A program made the translations under genes and the position numbers. A DNA stretch of 64,000 nt, from positions 1-64,000 of the forward strand of contig JAHBVH010000037.1 of the NCBI GenBank assembly GCA_019637645.1, read 5' to 3'. Numbering within the stretch: position 1 is the first letter of the stretch; every line of letters begins with the position of its first letter. The notes beneath the pieces were generated by a model. That model saw only the letters and a program-made list of their open reading frames with translations. It had not been told where the DNA came from and did not search any database. Shown here piece by piece: positions 19,250 to 28,219 of this stretch. Source of the stretch: Caldilineaceae bacterium. Lineage in GTDB: Bacteria; Chloroflexota; Anaerolineae; Caldilineales; Caldilineaceae.

Positions 19250-19719
19250 GGTCGTTTCCCGTTATTTCCAGCCTACATCTGTTGAATCATCTGCATCCGG
19301 TTGATGGTCGTTGGTGTTACATGGATTGGCTCCATGTCAGTGGGCTTGCCGCGATGGCATTGTCTGGACAAGCGTCAGGTAGCGTCTATGCGCCCTGCAC
19401 CATAGTAGCAACGCGGGCAGGTACGGCATCCGCTTGGGGGCCCTATGCTGCGCCTGGTTGGGCAAGCAGCTAGGGCGATTTACCTGGAACAGAGCGTAGC
19501 GCGAAAAGGGTGCTTTGTCAAGTAGATGGCACACTTCTCTGCCGGGGTTTATGAAGGGGAAGCCTTAAATTCGGCCATCCGCCCGCGCCCAAGGCTTCCC
19601 CCGAAAAGCCACCGGGCGTTGTTCACTAGCGCGGTGCTTCAGCGCCGGGCGATCAGCGTATCCCGCAACTTTACGTTTGCCCTGTCATACTTCCGTATCC
19701 CCTTGCCTGTTTCTGCACA

Positions 19720-19748
19720 TTGACGGTTTGGCGACTCTTGCATACAAT
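19720..19748 (+). promoter_or_regulatory. Promoter in the sucA-MFS divergent gap
   Basis: TTGACG (19720-19725), 17 bases, TACAAT (19743-19748). It would give a ~430-base leader for the MFS gene or a separate short transcript. The rest of 19250-20180 holds an 11-bp GGGGAAGCCTT inverted repeat (19557-19608), the palindrome at 20076-20108, and no supported gene. Confidence 0.55.
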
Positions 19749-20049
19749 TACGAGCAAGCGCAAATCACGCTTCCTTGTTCATCCGCCAAAGGGGTGCGTT
19801 GGTGACGCCGTAACCAGCGCGTTTCATGCTGCGCCGCGCGCCTGGCTTGACGAGCCCTGCTGTAAACTTGCTTTGATACTGTAGAGGGTTTGGGGCTGAA
19901 AAACGGTAGCTTTGCGCCCAAAGATAGCGCACTCATTGGGCCATGTTTGTCGGCGTCCTACATTCCGAACCGGATGGGGTGCAATGGCCTTATTTGAACT
20001 AAAGCGGCTTGTCGCCGTAGCTATGTTTAAGCCTAATAATACCTATAGA

Positions 20050-20126
20050 AGTTACGCAGTTGGCTGGGTAACTAGAGACCTGACAGGTTTGGAAAACCTG
20101 TCAGGTCTGGCCTACGTGCGTAACTC
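20050..20126. repeat. Nested palindromic element with ACCTGACAGG core
   Basis: The inner stem AGACCTGACAGGTTT pairs with AAACCTGTCAGGTCT around GGA (20076-20108). An outer AGTTACGCA/TGCGTAACT pair encloses it. The same core is at 22374-22405, 63079-63111 and 63898-63930, and a variant at 60540-60572, always between genes. It is a REP-like family that may act as bidirectional terminators. Confidence 0.8.
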
Positions 20127-20180
20127 TTAAGCTAATATAACACTAATAATATCGTCTTAGGAAGGTAAGGAACGTCTACC

Positions 20181-21365
20181 TTGCAGCGTCAACAAACCTA
20201 TCTTGGTCTTTTGGGCTATCTCTTTATTGGCACCGCCGCGGTTCTGATGCCGTCGGTGCTGCCTTTTATCAAAGAAGAATTTGTCACGGCTGGTTTGACA
20301 CTAGCCATGATCGGGCTGATTTTTCCGGCGGGGTCGTTGGGCAGCCTCTTGGGCAATCTTGCCGCTGGCGTCGGCTCCGACTTTCTTGGCCGTGGCCGCA
20401 TGGTTTGGTTGGCGGCGCTCTTGCTGGCTACAGCCTTGGTCCTAACCGCCATGGCTAAAATTTGGGCCCTCTTTGTGATTGGGTACATTTTGGTGAGCGC
20501 GGCCCAAAGTTCCCTTTCGACCAGCATTAACGCCCTGATCGCCGACGCCAATCGGGCGTCGCGTGGGCGGGCCCTCAACACCTTGCACGGGATCTACGGC
20601 ACTGGCGCAACCCTCTCGCCTTTGGTGATTGGCTATCTCATTGAAGGCGGCTTACAGTGGCGTTGGGCGCTCGGCGGTATGGCGGTTATCTGGCTGAGCT
20701 ATGCGCTGATCAATTATCTTTTTTACCGGCGTGTCCAAGCCGAAACCCAAGGCCGCAAAGCGCAGAAGCTGGATCTGGGGATGCTACGCCAGGGACCCTT
20801 CTTGGCGCTCTTTTTGATCGCGTTTACCTATAATGGTGTGGCCTGGAGCCTGCTGGGCTGGATCGCGGTCTTTATGCAGCAAGCGGCGGGCTTTTCGGCC
20901 TTGCTCTCCCTCTCGATGATTTCCGTCTTTTATATCGCGCTCACCATTGGTCGTTTTCTCTGTGCCGCCTATGCCGAACGCTTGGGTTATTCGACCGTTT
21001 TCCTCATCTTGGCGATTGGCATTACCCTCACCTACCCCTTGGTGGTGCTGGGGAATCCATGGCTGGTGGTCGCGGGTGTCTTTCTCACCGGCCTCAGCCT
21101 CTCGGGGCTCTTCCCCACCGCATTGGCTTTTGGCTCTCGGCTCTATCCTGAACAGACCGGCACGGTGAGCGGCACCCTTAGCGTGGCAATGACCTTGGGT
21201 TCCATGGCACCACCCCTGTGGACGGCGGTCATTGCCGAGCAATGGAGCTTTCAGGTGGCGTTAGGGGTGAACTATATCATGGTACTCCCCCTGATCTTTA
21301 TCGCGCTCTACCTGGGCCGCCGTGAAAGTGGCGCACGCCCCACCCAACCCGTCCCGACGGCCTAG
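20181..21365 (+). CDS. Major facilitator superfamily transporter
   Basis: 394 residues with about twelve hydrophobic helices, an MFS permease. The MFS loop after helix 2 appears as GVGSDFLGRGRMVWLAAL, close to the GxxxDRxGRR motif. A second-half counterpart is AAYAERLGYSTVF. The C-terminal half includes TALAFGSRLYPEQTGTVSG. The start is TTG at 20181 with TAAGGA nine bases upstream. Substrate is unknown. The neighbours (PIG-L deacetylase, VOC protein) are separated from it by hairpins and give no firm clue. Confidence 0.85.
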   Translation: MQRQQTYLGLLGYLFIGTAAVLMPSVLPFIKEEFVTAGLTLAMIGLIFPAGSLGSLLGNLAAGVGSDFLGRGRMVWLAALLLATALVLTAMAKIWALFVIGYILVSAAQSSLSTSINALIADANRASRGRALNTLHGIYGTGATLSPLVIGYLIEGGLQWRWALGGMAVIWLSYALINYLFYRRVQAETQGRKAQKLDLGMLRQGPFLALFLIAFTYNGVAWSLLGWIAVFMQQAAGFSALLSLSMISVFYIALTIGRFLCAAYAERLGYSTVFLILAIGITLTYPLVVLGNPWLVVAGVFLTGLSLSGLFPTALAFGSRLYPEQTGTVSGTLSVAMTLGSMAPPLWTAVIAEQWSFQVALGVNYIMVLPLIFIALYLGRRESGARPTQPVPTA

Positions 21366-21415
21366 CCGGTGGCGTCTGTTGCTGGGAAGCGACTAGAAGG
21401 TACGCCGCGCGGATA

Positions 21416-21448
21416 AGCGCGGTCAGATTTGCCAAACCTGACCGCGCT
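21416..21448. terminator. Hairpin after the MFS gene
   Basis: 11-bp stem AGCGCGGTCAG / CTGACCGCGCT with an 11-nt loop, 50 bases after the MFS stop. There is no T-run, so termination is possible but not certain. Confidence 0.5.
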
Positions 21449-21530
21449 CTGGTAATCCTGAGCAACGGCGTAGCACCGAATGACTTTACCCTCGTTGGTG
21501 TTGCGAAAACTTCATGAGAAAAGAATGACT

Positions 21531-22352
21531 ATGACAAATCAACTGAATGTTCTCATCTTTGGCGCTCATCCCGACGATCCCGACTTTTCGGTCGGTGGCG
21601 TCGGTGCGCTCTATGCTCGGCAAGGGCACCGAGTTAAAATGGTTAGCCTGACCAATGGTGATGCTGGGCATCATGAAGAGGGGGGCGCGCCCTTGGCTTG
21701 GCGGCGGCGCGCCGAGGCGGCTGCTGCAGGTCAAGCCTTGGGCGTCGAATATATTACGCTGGACATCCATGATGGCGCGCTCTTGCCCACGTTGGAAAAT
21801 CGGAATCAGGTGATCGCGATCATCCGTTCCTTTCAGCCCGACTTGGTGATGGTCCACCGCCCCAATGATTATCATCCCGACCATCGCTATGCCTCTCAGC
21901 TCGTGCAGGATGCGTCGTATATGGTGACCGTGCCTAATGTCGTTTCCCATGTGCCGCATCTGCGGGTCATGCCGGTGATTGTCCATACTTGGGATCACTT
22001 CCAAAAGCCCTATCCCTTCCAACCCGATGTGGTGGTGGCTATTGATGATACAGTCGAGCAGAAGGTTGATGCGCTCCACTGTCACACCTCGCAGGTCTAT
22101 GAGTGGCTGCCCTACAATGGTCGCTATTTAGAAGAAGTCCCGGCTGCATTGCCCCAACGCCGGGCTTGGTTGCGCCAGCGGCTAGAGCCACGCTTGCAGC
22201 GCCAAGCGGATCTCTACCGGGAACAGCTGATCGACTTGTATGGAGCAGAACGGGGACAGCGTGTCCAGTATGCTGAATCGTTCGAGGCGTGTGAATATGG
22301 TACTCCGTTGACGGTGGAGAATCGCCAACAGCTTTTCCCATTTTTTGCGTAA
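21531..22352 (+). CDS. PIG-L family deacetylase
   Basis: 273 residues. Zinc-dependent LmbE/PIG-L fold: FGAHPDDPDF near the N-terminus (His13, Asp15, Asp16) and HPDHR (His115, His118) supply the metal ligands. The family removes N-acetyl groups from GlcNAc-type sugars. The first motif has Asp18 where Glu is common (AHPDDxE). ATG 21531 is chosen because GAGAAAAGA lies a proper distance upstream; ATG 21525 is the close alternative. The stop codon lies in the loop of a 12-bp hairpin (22329-22366). Confidence 0.88.
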   Translation: MTNQLNVLIFGAHPDDPDFSVGGVGALYARQGHRVKMVSLTNGDAGHHEEGGAPLAWRRRAEAAAAGQALGVEYITLDIHDGALLPTLENRNQVIAIIRSFQPDLVMVHRPNDYHPDHRYASQLVQDASYMVTVPNVVSHVPHLRVMPVIVHTWDHFQKPYPFQPDVVVAIDDTVEQKVDALHCHTSQVYEWLPYNGRYLEEVPAALPQRRAWLRQRLEPRLQRQADLYREQLIDLYGAERGQRVQYAESFEACEYGTPLTVENRQQLFPFFA

Positions 22353-22405
22353 AAGTGGGAAAAGCTGCCTTTACACCTGACAGGCTTTCAAAAACCTGTC
22401 AGGTG
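22329..22405. terminator. Two consecutive hairpins at the end of the PIG-L gene
   Basis: Stem CAGCTTTTCCCA / TGGGAAAAGCTG (22329-22366) encloses the stop codon in its loop. An ACCTGACAGG-family palindrome (22374-22405) follows. Together they separate the PIG-L and VOC genes. Confidence 0.65.
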
Positions 22406-22445
22406 TGGCTCAGGGGCCGAGAGCCTCTTGGATAGGATAACAAGG

Positions 22446-22931
22446 ATGAACAGTGAACCAGTAAAACCCCGTGTTGATTTGGGCCCGATGATTCAGGTGG
22501 GCTTGGTCGTTCGCGATGCCGAAGCGGCTGTCCAGGCGTGGACAGCGCGCTTTCACTTTCCCCCAGCTCGTTTTGTGGATTGGCCGCCTGCTGGGCGCAA
22601 TTTGGAAGAGACGGGCACCTATCATGGGCGGCCTGCCCATTTTCGGATGCGCCTGGCTTTTATTGAAACACCCTCCATCCAACTTGAGTTTATCCAACCG
22701 CTGGAGGGCGATAATATTTATGCCGATTGGTTAGAAGCGCATGGTGAGGGCTTGCATCACATTCTCTTTGAAGTGGATGATCCCGAAGCGGTGGCCGCGG
22801 GGTTGAATGCGCCTATTTTGCAAAGTGGTGGATCGACCTTGCGTCCTGGCGCGCTGTGGACCTATCTGGATACCCAAGAGCTATTAGGATGTATCCTTGA
22901 GTTTCGTACGCGTGTGGCCCCCAGCGCGTAA
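22446..22931 (+). CDS. VOC (glyoxalase/methylmalonyl-CoA epimerase-like) family protein
   Basis: 161 residues. The paired beta-alpha-beta-beta-beta halves and metal-ligand positions of the vicinal oxygen chelate fold can be seen: IQVGLVV (Gln), IQLEFIQP (Glu), GLHHILFEV (His) and LGCILEFR (Glu). The spacing resembles methylmalonyl-CoA epimerases, but no mutase gene is nearby, so the substrate is left open. ATG 22446 is preferred over TTG 22428 because TAGGAT lies eight bases upstream. Confidence 0.82.
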   Translation: MNSEPVKPRVDLGPMIQVGLVVRDAEAAVQAWTARFHFPPARFVDWPPAGRNLEETGTYHGRPAHFRMRLAFIETPSIQLEFIQPLEGDNIYADWLEAHGEGLHHILFEVDDPEAVAAGLNAPILQSGGSTLRPGALWTYLDTQELLGCILEFRTRVAPSA

Positions 22932-22970
22932 TCGCTCTATCTATAATTCCTTGTATAAGAAAAAGAGCGT

Positions 22971-22999
22971 TTGACAAGCGAGATAAAGTTTGTTACGCT
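22971..22999 (+). promoter_or_regulatory. Promoter downstream of the VOC gene
   Basis: Perfect TTGACA (22971-22976), 17 bases, TACGCT (22994-22999). It lies ~920 bases before the next recognised gene, so it drives a long leader or a short RNA. No convincing coding sequence was found in 22932-23921. Confidence 0.55.
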
Positions 23000-23133
23000 G
23001 AACAAAGTCATATCCCAAAGTGGGGATTGGGAAAATAAGGGCCGTCGCTTTGTCCGCCAAGCGCAATGAACTTTCCAGCCTAGAGCCTGAGTGATCTGCC
23101 GGTGTTCATGATGATTAGCGCGAACAATGGAAC

Positions 23134-23162
23134 TTGTGTTTGTTGCTCAAGCTCTGTATAAT
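23134..23162 (+). promoter_or_regulatory. Second promoter upstream of the oppD-like gene
   Basis: TTGTGT (23134-23139), 17 bases, perfect TATAAT (23157-23162), just before the 14-bp tandem array. Confidence 0.5.
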
Positions 23163-23211
23163 CTTGAGACATTGACAACTAATCGATAAACCCCTGCAAA
23201 GTCGCACAATT

Positions 23212-23281
23212 GTTCTCGTGTAAAAGTTCTCGTGTAAAAGTTCTCGTGTAAAAGTTCTCGTGTAAAAGTTCTCGTGTAAAA
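23212..23281. repeat. Five-copy 14-bp tandem repeat
   Basis: Five exact units of GTTCTCGTGTAAAA, ~50 bases after a predicted promoter in a 990-base gene-free gap. Confidence 0.97.
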
Positions 23282-23813
23282 GCAACCTTCAATGTGCGCT
23301 TTTAAATGGGTTGTCTATAAGAACAGCAGAATACCACTCGGCAGTCAAATCGGCAGTCAAAGTAGCAGTTGAACGCTTGGGTGGGTACCGTACAGCAGAG
23401 ACCACCTTGTGGCAACTCGCATTGAGTCCCAATGAGCCTAGAATGTTGTGGCATGTTCACCGATGCCACTCCCCGAATCAATCTGACGCACACCGCAAGC
23501 TAATTGCGCTCATCCACTGGAAGTATAAATACAGTATTAGCTTAAACGCCCAACTGCTTTTATGGTTTTGTCGTGCATTCTGGCAGTGCATTTACAAGAC
23601 TTTTATGCTATTGTTCCGGTTATAGCTTAGCTGGAAAATTTTGCCCTATATGATGGGGAAATGGAAGCGTGCAAAATTCCTAGTTAGAACGATAGAAGTT
23701 ACGCCGTTGCTCGTTATGACCAGCGCGCGGACAACTTTTCAAAAGCTGTCTGTGCTTGTCCAAGGGCGCAATGTCTAAAAGAATTGGTCCAATTTCATTT
23801 GGTTTGCACATTT

Positions 23814-23857
23814 GTGTAATCAACCACTGTGTAATCAACCACTGTGTAATCAACCAC
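23814..23857. repeat. Three-copy 15-bp tandem repeat before the oppD-like gene
   Basis: Units of GTGTAATCAACCACT; the third lacks its final base match. The array ends 64 bases before ATG 23922. Confidence 0.95.
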
Positions 23858-23921
23858 CTAGATCGATCACGCAGATCATCCACTTGGCTATCATCTTAAT
23901 TTGTATAAGGAGTAAGCGTCT

Positions 23922-24935
23922 ATGGCGAAATTGCTTGAAGTGAAGAATTTGAAAACCCAATTCTTCACCCAAGACGGCGTCGTTCACGCGGTAAATGGGA
24001 TTACCTATTCAGTCGCTGCCGGTGAGACGGTGGCGATCGTGGGTGAATCAGGTTCTGGCAAGAGCGTTGGTGTCATGTCCTTGATTCGTTTAATTCCACA
24101 GCCGCCTGGCAAAATTGTCGATGGGCAGGTGCTCTTCGACGGTCAAGACTTGCTCAAACTGAGCGAGGACGAACTCCGTCATGTGCGTGGGAATCGCGTT
24201 GCGATGATCTTCCAAGATCCAATGACCTCTCTCAACCCGGTGTTGACGGTAGGTCGCCAGATTACGGAAGCCTTAGAGTTGCATTTAAACATGAATCGCG
24301 AGCAGAGCCGCAAACGGGCCATTGAGTTGTTACAGATGGTGGGTATTCCGGCGGCTGAATCTCGGATTGACGACTATCCCCACCAGTTTTCTGGTGGTAT
24401 GCGTCAACGTGTGATGATCGCGATGGGCCTTAGCTGTAATCCGCAGCTCTTGATCGCCGATGAGCCAACCACGGCTTTGGATGTGACGATTCAAGCCCAA
24501 ATTGTGGATCTGGTAGGTCGCCTGAAAGAAGAACTTGGCATGGCGATCATCTGGATCACCCACGACTTGGGGGTGGTGGCTGGCATGGCCGAACGTGTGC
24601 TCGTCATGTATTCTGGCTTCATTGTCGAAGAAGCCCCCGTTGATCAAATTTATGCCCGTCCCCGCCATCCCTACACTTTGGGTTTGCTCCGCTCGATCCC
24701 GCGGCTGGACTTGGGCCGCCAAAAACGTTTAGTCCCGATCGAAGGGCTCCCACCGGATTTATTAGAAGCACCCACCCATTGTCCCTTTGCGCCACGGTGT
24801 CAATTTGCCTTTGATAAATGCTGGCAAGAGAACCCGCCGTTGGAAACCGTTGGTTCCAATCACCGGGCCGCCTGTTGGGCCGATATTTCCGATATCCCCG
24901 TGATCCAGACACAGAAAGTTGAGGAGGCGGCCTAA
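23922..24935 (+). CDS. Oligopeptide ABC transporter ATP-binding protein (OppD/DppD-like)
   Basis: 337 residues. Walker A is GESGSGKS, the Q-loop region is [10 protein letters not shown], the signature is FSGGMRQR and Walker B is [12 protein letters not shown]. The C-terminal oligopeptide extension (CPFAPRC...C) is the OppD/DppD iron-sulphur or cysteine tail. It forms a heterodimer with the next gene and powers uptake of peptides or similar solutes across the membrane. RBS AAGGAGT precedes ATG 23922. No permease or binding-protein gene is adjacent; the nearest set without its own ATPases is at 35-39 kb. Confidence 0.94.
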   Translation: MAKLLEVKNLKTQFFTQDGVVHAVNGITYSVAAGETVAIVGESGSGKSVGVMSLIRLIPQPPGKIVDGQVLFDGQDLLKLSEDELRHVRGNRVAMIFQDPMTSLNPVLTVGRQITEALELHLNMNREQSRKRAIELLQMVGIPAAESRIDDYPHQFSGGMRQRVMIAMGLSCNPQLLIADEPTTALDVTIQAQIVDLVGRLKEELGMAIIWITHDLGVVAGMAERVLVMYSGFIVEEAPVDQIYARPRHPYTLGLLRSIPRLDLGRQKRLVPIEGLPPDLLEAPTHCPFAPRCQFAFDKCWQENPPLETVGSNHRAACWADISDIPVIQTQKVEEAA

Positions 24936-25948
24936 TGAGTACGACCAACGGCGCCACTACCGTAAAAAAAGGTGAAAAACTGCTTGAAGTCCAAGATCTG
25001 AAGATGCACTTCCCGATTACCCGTGGCGTCATTTTTCAGCGGCAGGTCGGGGCGATCAAAGCAGTCGATGGGATTGATTTTACCCTCTACCGCGGCGAAA
25101 CGCTGGGGCTCGTGGGCGAATCCGGTTGTGGGAAATCGACAACTGGCCGCGCGATTCTGCAATTGCATCGGCCCACTGATGGCGCAGTGATGTTTGAAGG
25201 CAAAGATCTCACCAAAACCAAAGGTGAAGATCTGCGCAAGATGCGGCGACGGATGCAGATGATCTTCCAAGATCCCTATGCCTCACTCAACCCCCGTATG
25301 ACCGTCGGCAGCATCATCGGGGAGCCACTAGAAGTTCACGGCATTGGTTCTGGCCGCAAGGATCGTCAAGAGCGGGTGCAAGCCTTGCTCAAGACCGTGG
25401 GTTTGAATCCGTACTTTGTCAACCGCTATCCCCATGAATTTTCTGGTGGTCAACGTCAGCGGATTGGGATTGCGCGTGCCTTGGCTGTCAATCCAGCTTT
25501 TATTGTCTGTGATGAACCGATCTCGGCGCTGGATGTGTCGATTCAAGCGCAAATCATTAACCTGCTGGAAGACTTGCAAGATGAATTGGATTTGACCTAC
25601 CTCTTCATCGCCCATGATCTCTCCGTTGTGCGTCACATCTCAGATCGCATTGCCGTGATGTATTTGGGCAAGATCGTTGAACTGGCCGGGCGCGATGAGC
25701 TGTATGCTGACCCCAAACACCCCTATACCCAGGCGCTATTATCCGCTGTACCCATTCCAGACCCCGTGATTGAAGGTCAACGTCGGCGGATCATTCTGGA
25801 AGGGGATGTCCCCAGCCCAGCCAATCCACCCAAGGGCTGCAACTTTAGCACACGTTGCCCGCGGGTGATGGATGTCTGCCGCCAACAAGATCCTCCCTTT
25901 AAAGAGTATGGTCAAGGCCACTACGCCGCTTGTTTCTTATATGAATAG
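24935..25948 (+). CDS. Oligopeptide ABC transporter ATP-binding protein (OppF/DppF-like)
   Basis: 337 residues. Walker [21 protein letters not shown], signature [15 protein letters not shown] and Walker [13 protein letters not shown] are all present. The C-terminal tail ends in GCNFSTRCP...C. An OppF-type insertion [16 protein letters not shown] follows the first strand. ATG 24935 shares its A with the upstream TAA (TAATG), so the pair is translationally coupled and should form the ATPase heterodimer. Confidence 0.94.
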   Translation: MSTTNGATTVKKGEKLLEVQDLKMHFPITRGVIFQRQVGAIKAVDGIDFTLYRGETLGLVGESGCGKSTTGRAILQLHRPTDGAVMFEGKDLTKTKGEDLRKMRRRMQMIFQDPYASLNPRMTVGSIIGEPLEVHGIGSGRKDRQERVQALLKTVGLNPYFVNRYPHEFSGGQRQRIGIARALAVNPAFIVCDEPISALDVSIQAQIINLLEDLQDELDLTYLFIAHDLSVVRHISDRIAVMYLGKIVELAGRDELYADPKHPYTQALLSAVPIPDPVIEGQRRRIILEGDVPSPANPPKGCNFSTRCPRVMDVCRQQDPPFKEYGQGHYAACFLYE

Positions 25949-26030
25949 CTGTTGCATCTATGGGTACGCTTGGTCTCGCACCCGCCGCCTTGCTCTGCCC
26001 CTAGCCTGCCGGCGCGCGCCATAGTATCGG

Positions 26031-26080
26031 AGGTGGGTGGCGCTGGCTTCTGCACAGGCAGAGACAAACGCCACCTTGCC
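26031..26080. other. Hairpin in the oppF-sigma gap
   Basis: AGGTGGGTGGCG pairs with CGCCACCTT (with a bulge) across a ~27-base loop. A short TTTTCTCAT/ATGAGAAAA inverted repeat (26112-26131) follows. The rest of 25949-26325 shows nothing recognisable. Confidence 0.4.
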
Positions 26081-26325
26081 CGTGATGTAACGCATTTGCC
26101 TATACCAGTAGAGTTTTCTCATTGATGAGAAAATTCAGAATTGAAAACGGGGAAAGATCCAGGATGCGACAGTTTTGCTGGCGGCAACATCCGTGGAGCC
26201 TTTCTCCGTTGTTTCCGTTTAGGGCGGGATACCGATGCCACGCTAACAAGGGCTCTCTAGGCGGCTGTTGGCAACTGCCTTTATCCAATCGACAGCGGTA
26301 GATACGGGTCAAGCAAACGTAAGCT

Positions 26326-27024
26326 ATGTCGCTAACCGATCTTAAAAATACCACACCCTGGCCACCCATTGCCATTTTGCGTGATCCACAGTGGGTTCAG
26401 TCGGCGGCCTTCGATCTTCTACGCGTCTTTCAGAAAAGCACCGGCCAGGAAAAAGCGGAAGCCTTTTCGGCGCTTTATAACCGCTATTGCCAAAGTCTAT
26501 GGGATTATATCTACCGTCAGGTAGATGGCGCTGAAGCGGATGCCAAGGACATCTTTGGTCAAGTCTGGCTGGTCGCGGTGGAAGAGCTGCAAACTTTCCA
26601 TTATCGATTGGATACCATGGCTGATGATCCGTTGCGCGCTTGGCTTTTTCGTTGTGCCGCTAATCGCATTAAACAATTCTACCGAGAGAAACGTAGCCAA
26701 GCGCCGCTTGATCTGGTGGAGGGCTTTTTGCTGGCTCGCCTTTCTGGTATGGATACGGCTCTCTATGAACTCTTTGCGCCAACTGTCAAAAGCCAAGCCG
26801 GTGATCTGCTCTATGCTGCCACCAAAGACCTGACGCCAGAGCAGAAGGTAATTTTACGCCTGCGCTATCATGGCAGTATGTCCTTTGCCGAGATTGGCAC
26901 TTATCTTGGTAAGAGTGAAGGCTCTGTGAAAGTGCAACATCATCGGCTGCTTAAAAAGCTACGTACCTTATTGGAACAAGTAATTCCCTCACCGGGCGGC
27001 TGGACCATGGCCGACGATGGCTAG
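26326..27024 (+). CDS. ECF-type RNA polymerase sigma factor
   Basis: 232 residues. Sigma-70 region 2 spans about 40-125 (ALYNRYCQSLWDYIYRQ, then AKDIFGQVWLVAVEEL and WLFRCAANRIKQFYREKR). Region 4 (about 165-222) is a helix-turn-helix: LTPEQKVILRLRYHGSMSF, then IGTYLGKSEGSVKVQHHRL. It directs RNA polymerase to alternative promoters. The next gene encodes a membrane-anchored HTH protein in the usual place of an anti-sigma factor. Its targets may include the adjacent transporter cluster (inference). Confidence 0.9.
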   Translation: MSLTDLKNTTPWPPIAILRDPQWVQSAAFDLLRVFQKSTGQEKAEAFSALYNRYCQSLWDYIYRQVDGAEADAKDIFGQVWLVAVEELQTFHYRLDTMADDPLRAWLFRCAANRIKQFYREKRSQAPLDLVEGFLLARLSGMDTALYELFAPTVKSQAGDLLYAATKDLTPEQKVILRLRYHGSMSFAEIGTYLGKSEGSVKVQHHRLLKKLRTLLEQVIPSPGGWTMADDG

Positions 27025-27068
27025 CGCGGGAGCGCACTGGATACTGCGGGCGAGATGGGTTGGGAGCG

Positions 27069-27989
27069 ATGCAAACGAATAGGCAACCACACGAGAAGTT
27101 TATCCAGGAACTAGGCCGCCGATTGGCAACCCAATGGCGCATGCCGCAATCGCTGGCCGAGCAACAAGCGCTTGCTCAGTTGGGGAGCTATGTCGGCAGT
27201 GCGCGTCGCCACGGCCAATTGACACGCGCTGCCTTAGCACAAAAAGTCGGTAAAACCGAAGTTGAAATTTATGCCTTAGAGCATGGTCTATTGCCCTATC
27301 AGGAACTTCATCGCGATTTCGTCAGTAACCTAGCCGCTGCCCTGGATGAAGCGCCAGAGACCTTTCTCCTTCTCTTAGGGCAGCCAAAGCCTGTTGCGCA
27401 TCCCCGGCGCTCCCCTGAAGCTGAATCCTTATGGTTAGGGTCTAAGCGGCGCATCACCGAGGTCATCGCAACAAACTCGAAACGTGTAGACAACGGGAAT
27501 GGCTACTGGCAGAGGCATAATCGACGATACCAGCGCTCTCTAAATTTGATCGATTCCAGCCAAGCGGGTAGACTAATTTCTAGATTGTGGACAGGTAGAT
27601 TGGCTAAGCAGTATGGTAGCTTGCGCGGCAGTATCATTATTGCTGCGTTAGTTTGCTTGCTACTCATCTGTGTTAACACTTACAGTTTATCAAATCGCTT
27701 TGGTACACAATCGGAAGGGCAAGCATCAACCCTATCTACACAGCTAATTGTTTCCCCCACCCATGAAGCTTCAGATAGATATCTACTTGATTCGATGACC
27801 GTCATTTCCGGAGCATTACCACATCAGCCAGCAAAAGCCATGACCAAAGCAATCGTTTATCCTGAAGTTGCTGCTTACCCTGCCTCTGCGCAGACTGCAA
27901 CCGCTGGCGTGCACCTATCATCCGCCGTAATCGAAGTGCAGCGGTGTGACATTCGAGTGGCAGGGCGGTTTGCCCTCTGCCGGATCTAG
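27069..27989 (+). CDS. Membrane-anchored helix-turn-helix protein, possible sigma regulator
   Basis: 306 residues. An N-terminal XRE-like HTH is visible around residues 45-95 (LTRAALAQKVGKTEVEIYALEHG). A basic linker, a single transmembrane helix near 192-212 (IIIAALVCLLLICVNTYSL) and an ~90-residue outer tail follow. HTH plus one membrane span is seen in RodZ-like and anti-sigma-like regulators. Position 44 bases after the sigma gene suggests it controls that sigma, but no zinc-binding anti-sigma motif is present. ATG 27069 is preferred to TTG 27060. Confidence 0.72.
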   Translation: MQTNRQPHEKFIQELGRRLATQWRMPQSLAEQQALAQLGSYVGSARRHGQLTRAALAQKVGKTEVEIYALEHGLLPYQELHRDFVSNLAAALDEAPETFLLLLGQPKPVAHPRRSPEAESLWLGSKRRITEVIATNSKRVDNGNGYWQRHNRRYQRSLNLIDSSQAGRLISRLWTGRLAKQYGSLRGSIIIAALVCLLLICVNTYSLSNRFGTQSEGQASTLSTQLIVSPTHEASDRYLLDSMTVISGALPHQPAKAMTKAIVYPEVAAYPASAQTATAGVHLSSAVIEVQRCDIRVAGRFALCRI

Positions 27990-28219
27990 GGCGGCAGCTA
28001 CCGAGCCGAGATGACCTATGGTCGTAACCCAGAAGGGTTGCTGGTCATTCTGTTGCTGAAGAATCAAAAGTAAGTCTTCTGAAGAACCATCTGTTTCTCA
28101 CTTATGAGTTGACCGTATTGCTTGGGCATGCTTACCGCTTGAGTAAACCAAATCCAGGTGGTGTGTATTCTCAACTCATGAGCTAAGTTCTATTCACAAG
28201 TCAAAAGGAGTAGCTTAAC

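Noticed and set aside
19526..19723. Possible 65-residue protein in the sucA-MFS gap
   Set aside because: It runs through an inverted repeat, has no domain and no convincing start.
23212..23281. CRISPR-like array
   Set aside because: Units are directly adjacent with no spacers, and no cas gene is present.
23311..23625. Possible 104-residue protein
   Set aside because: No ribosome site, no recognisable domain, and its composition does not look coding.
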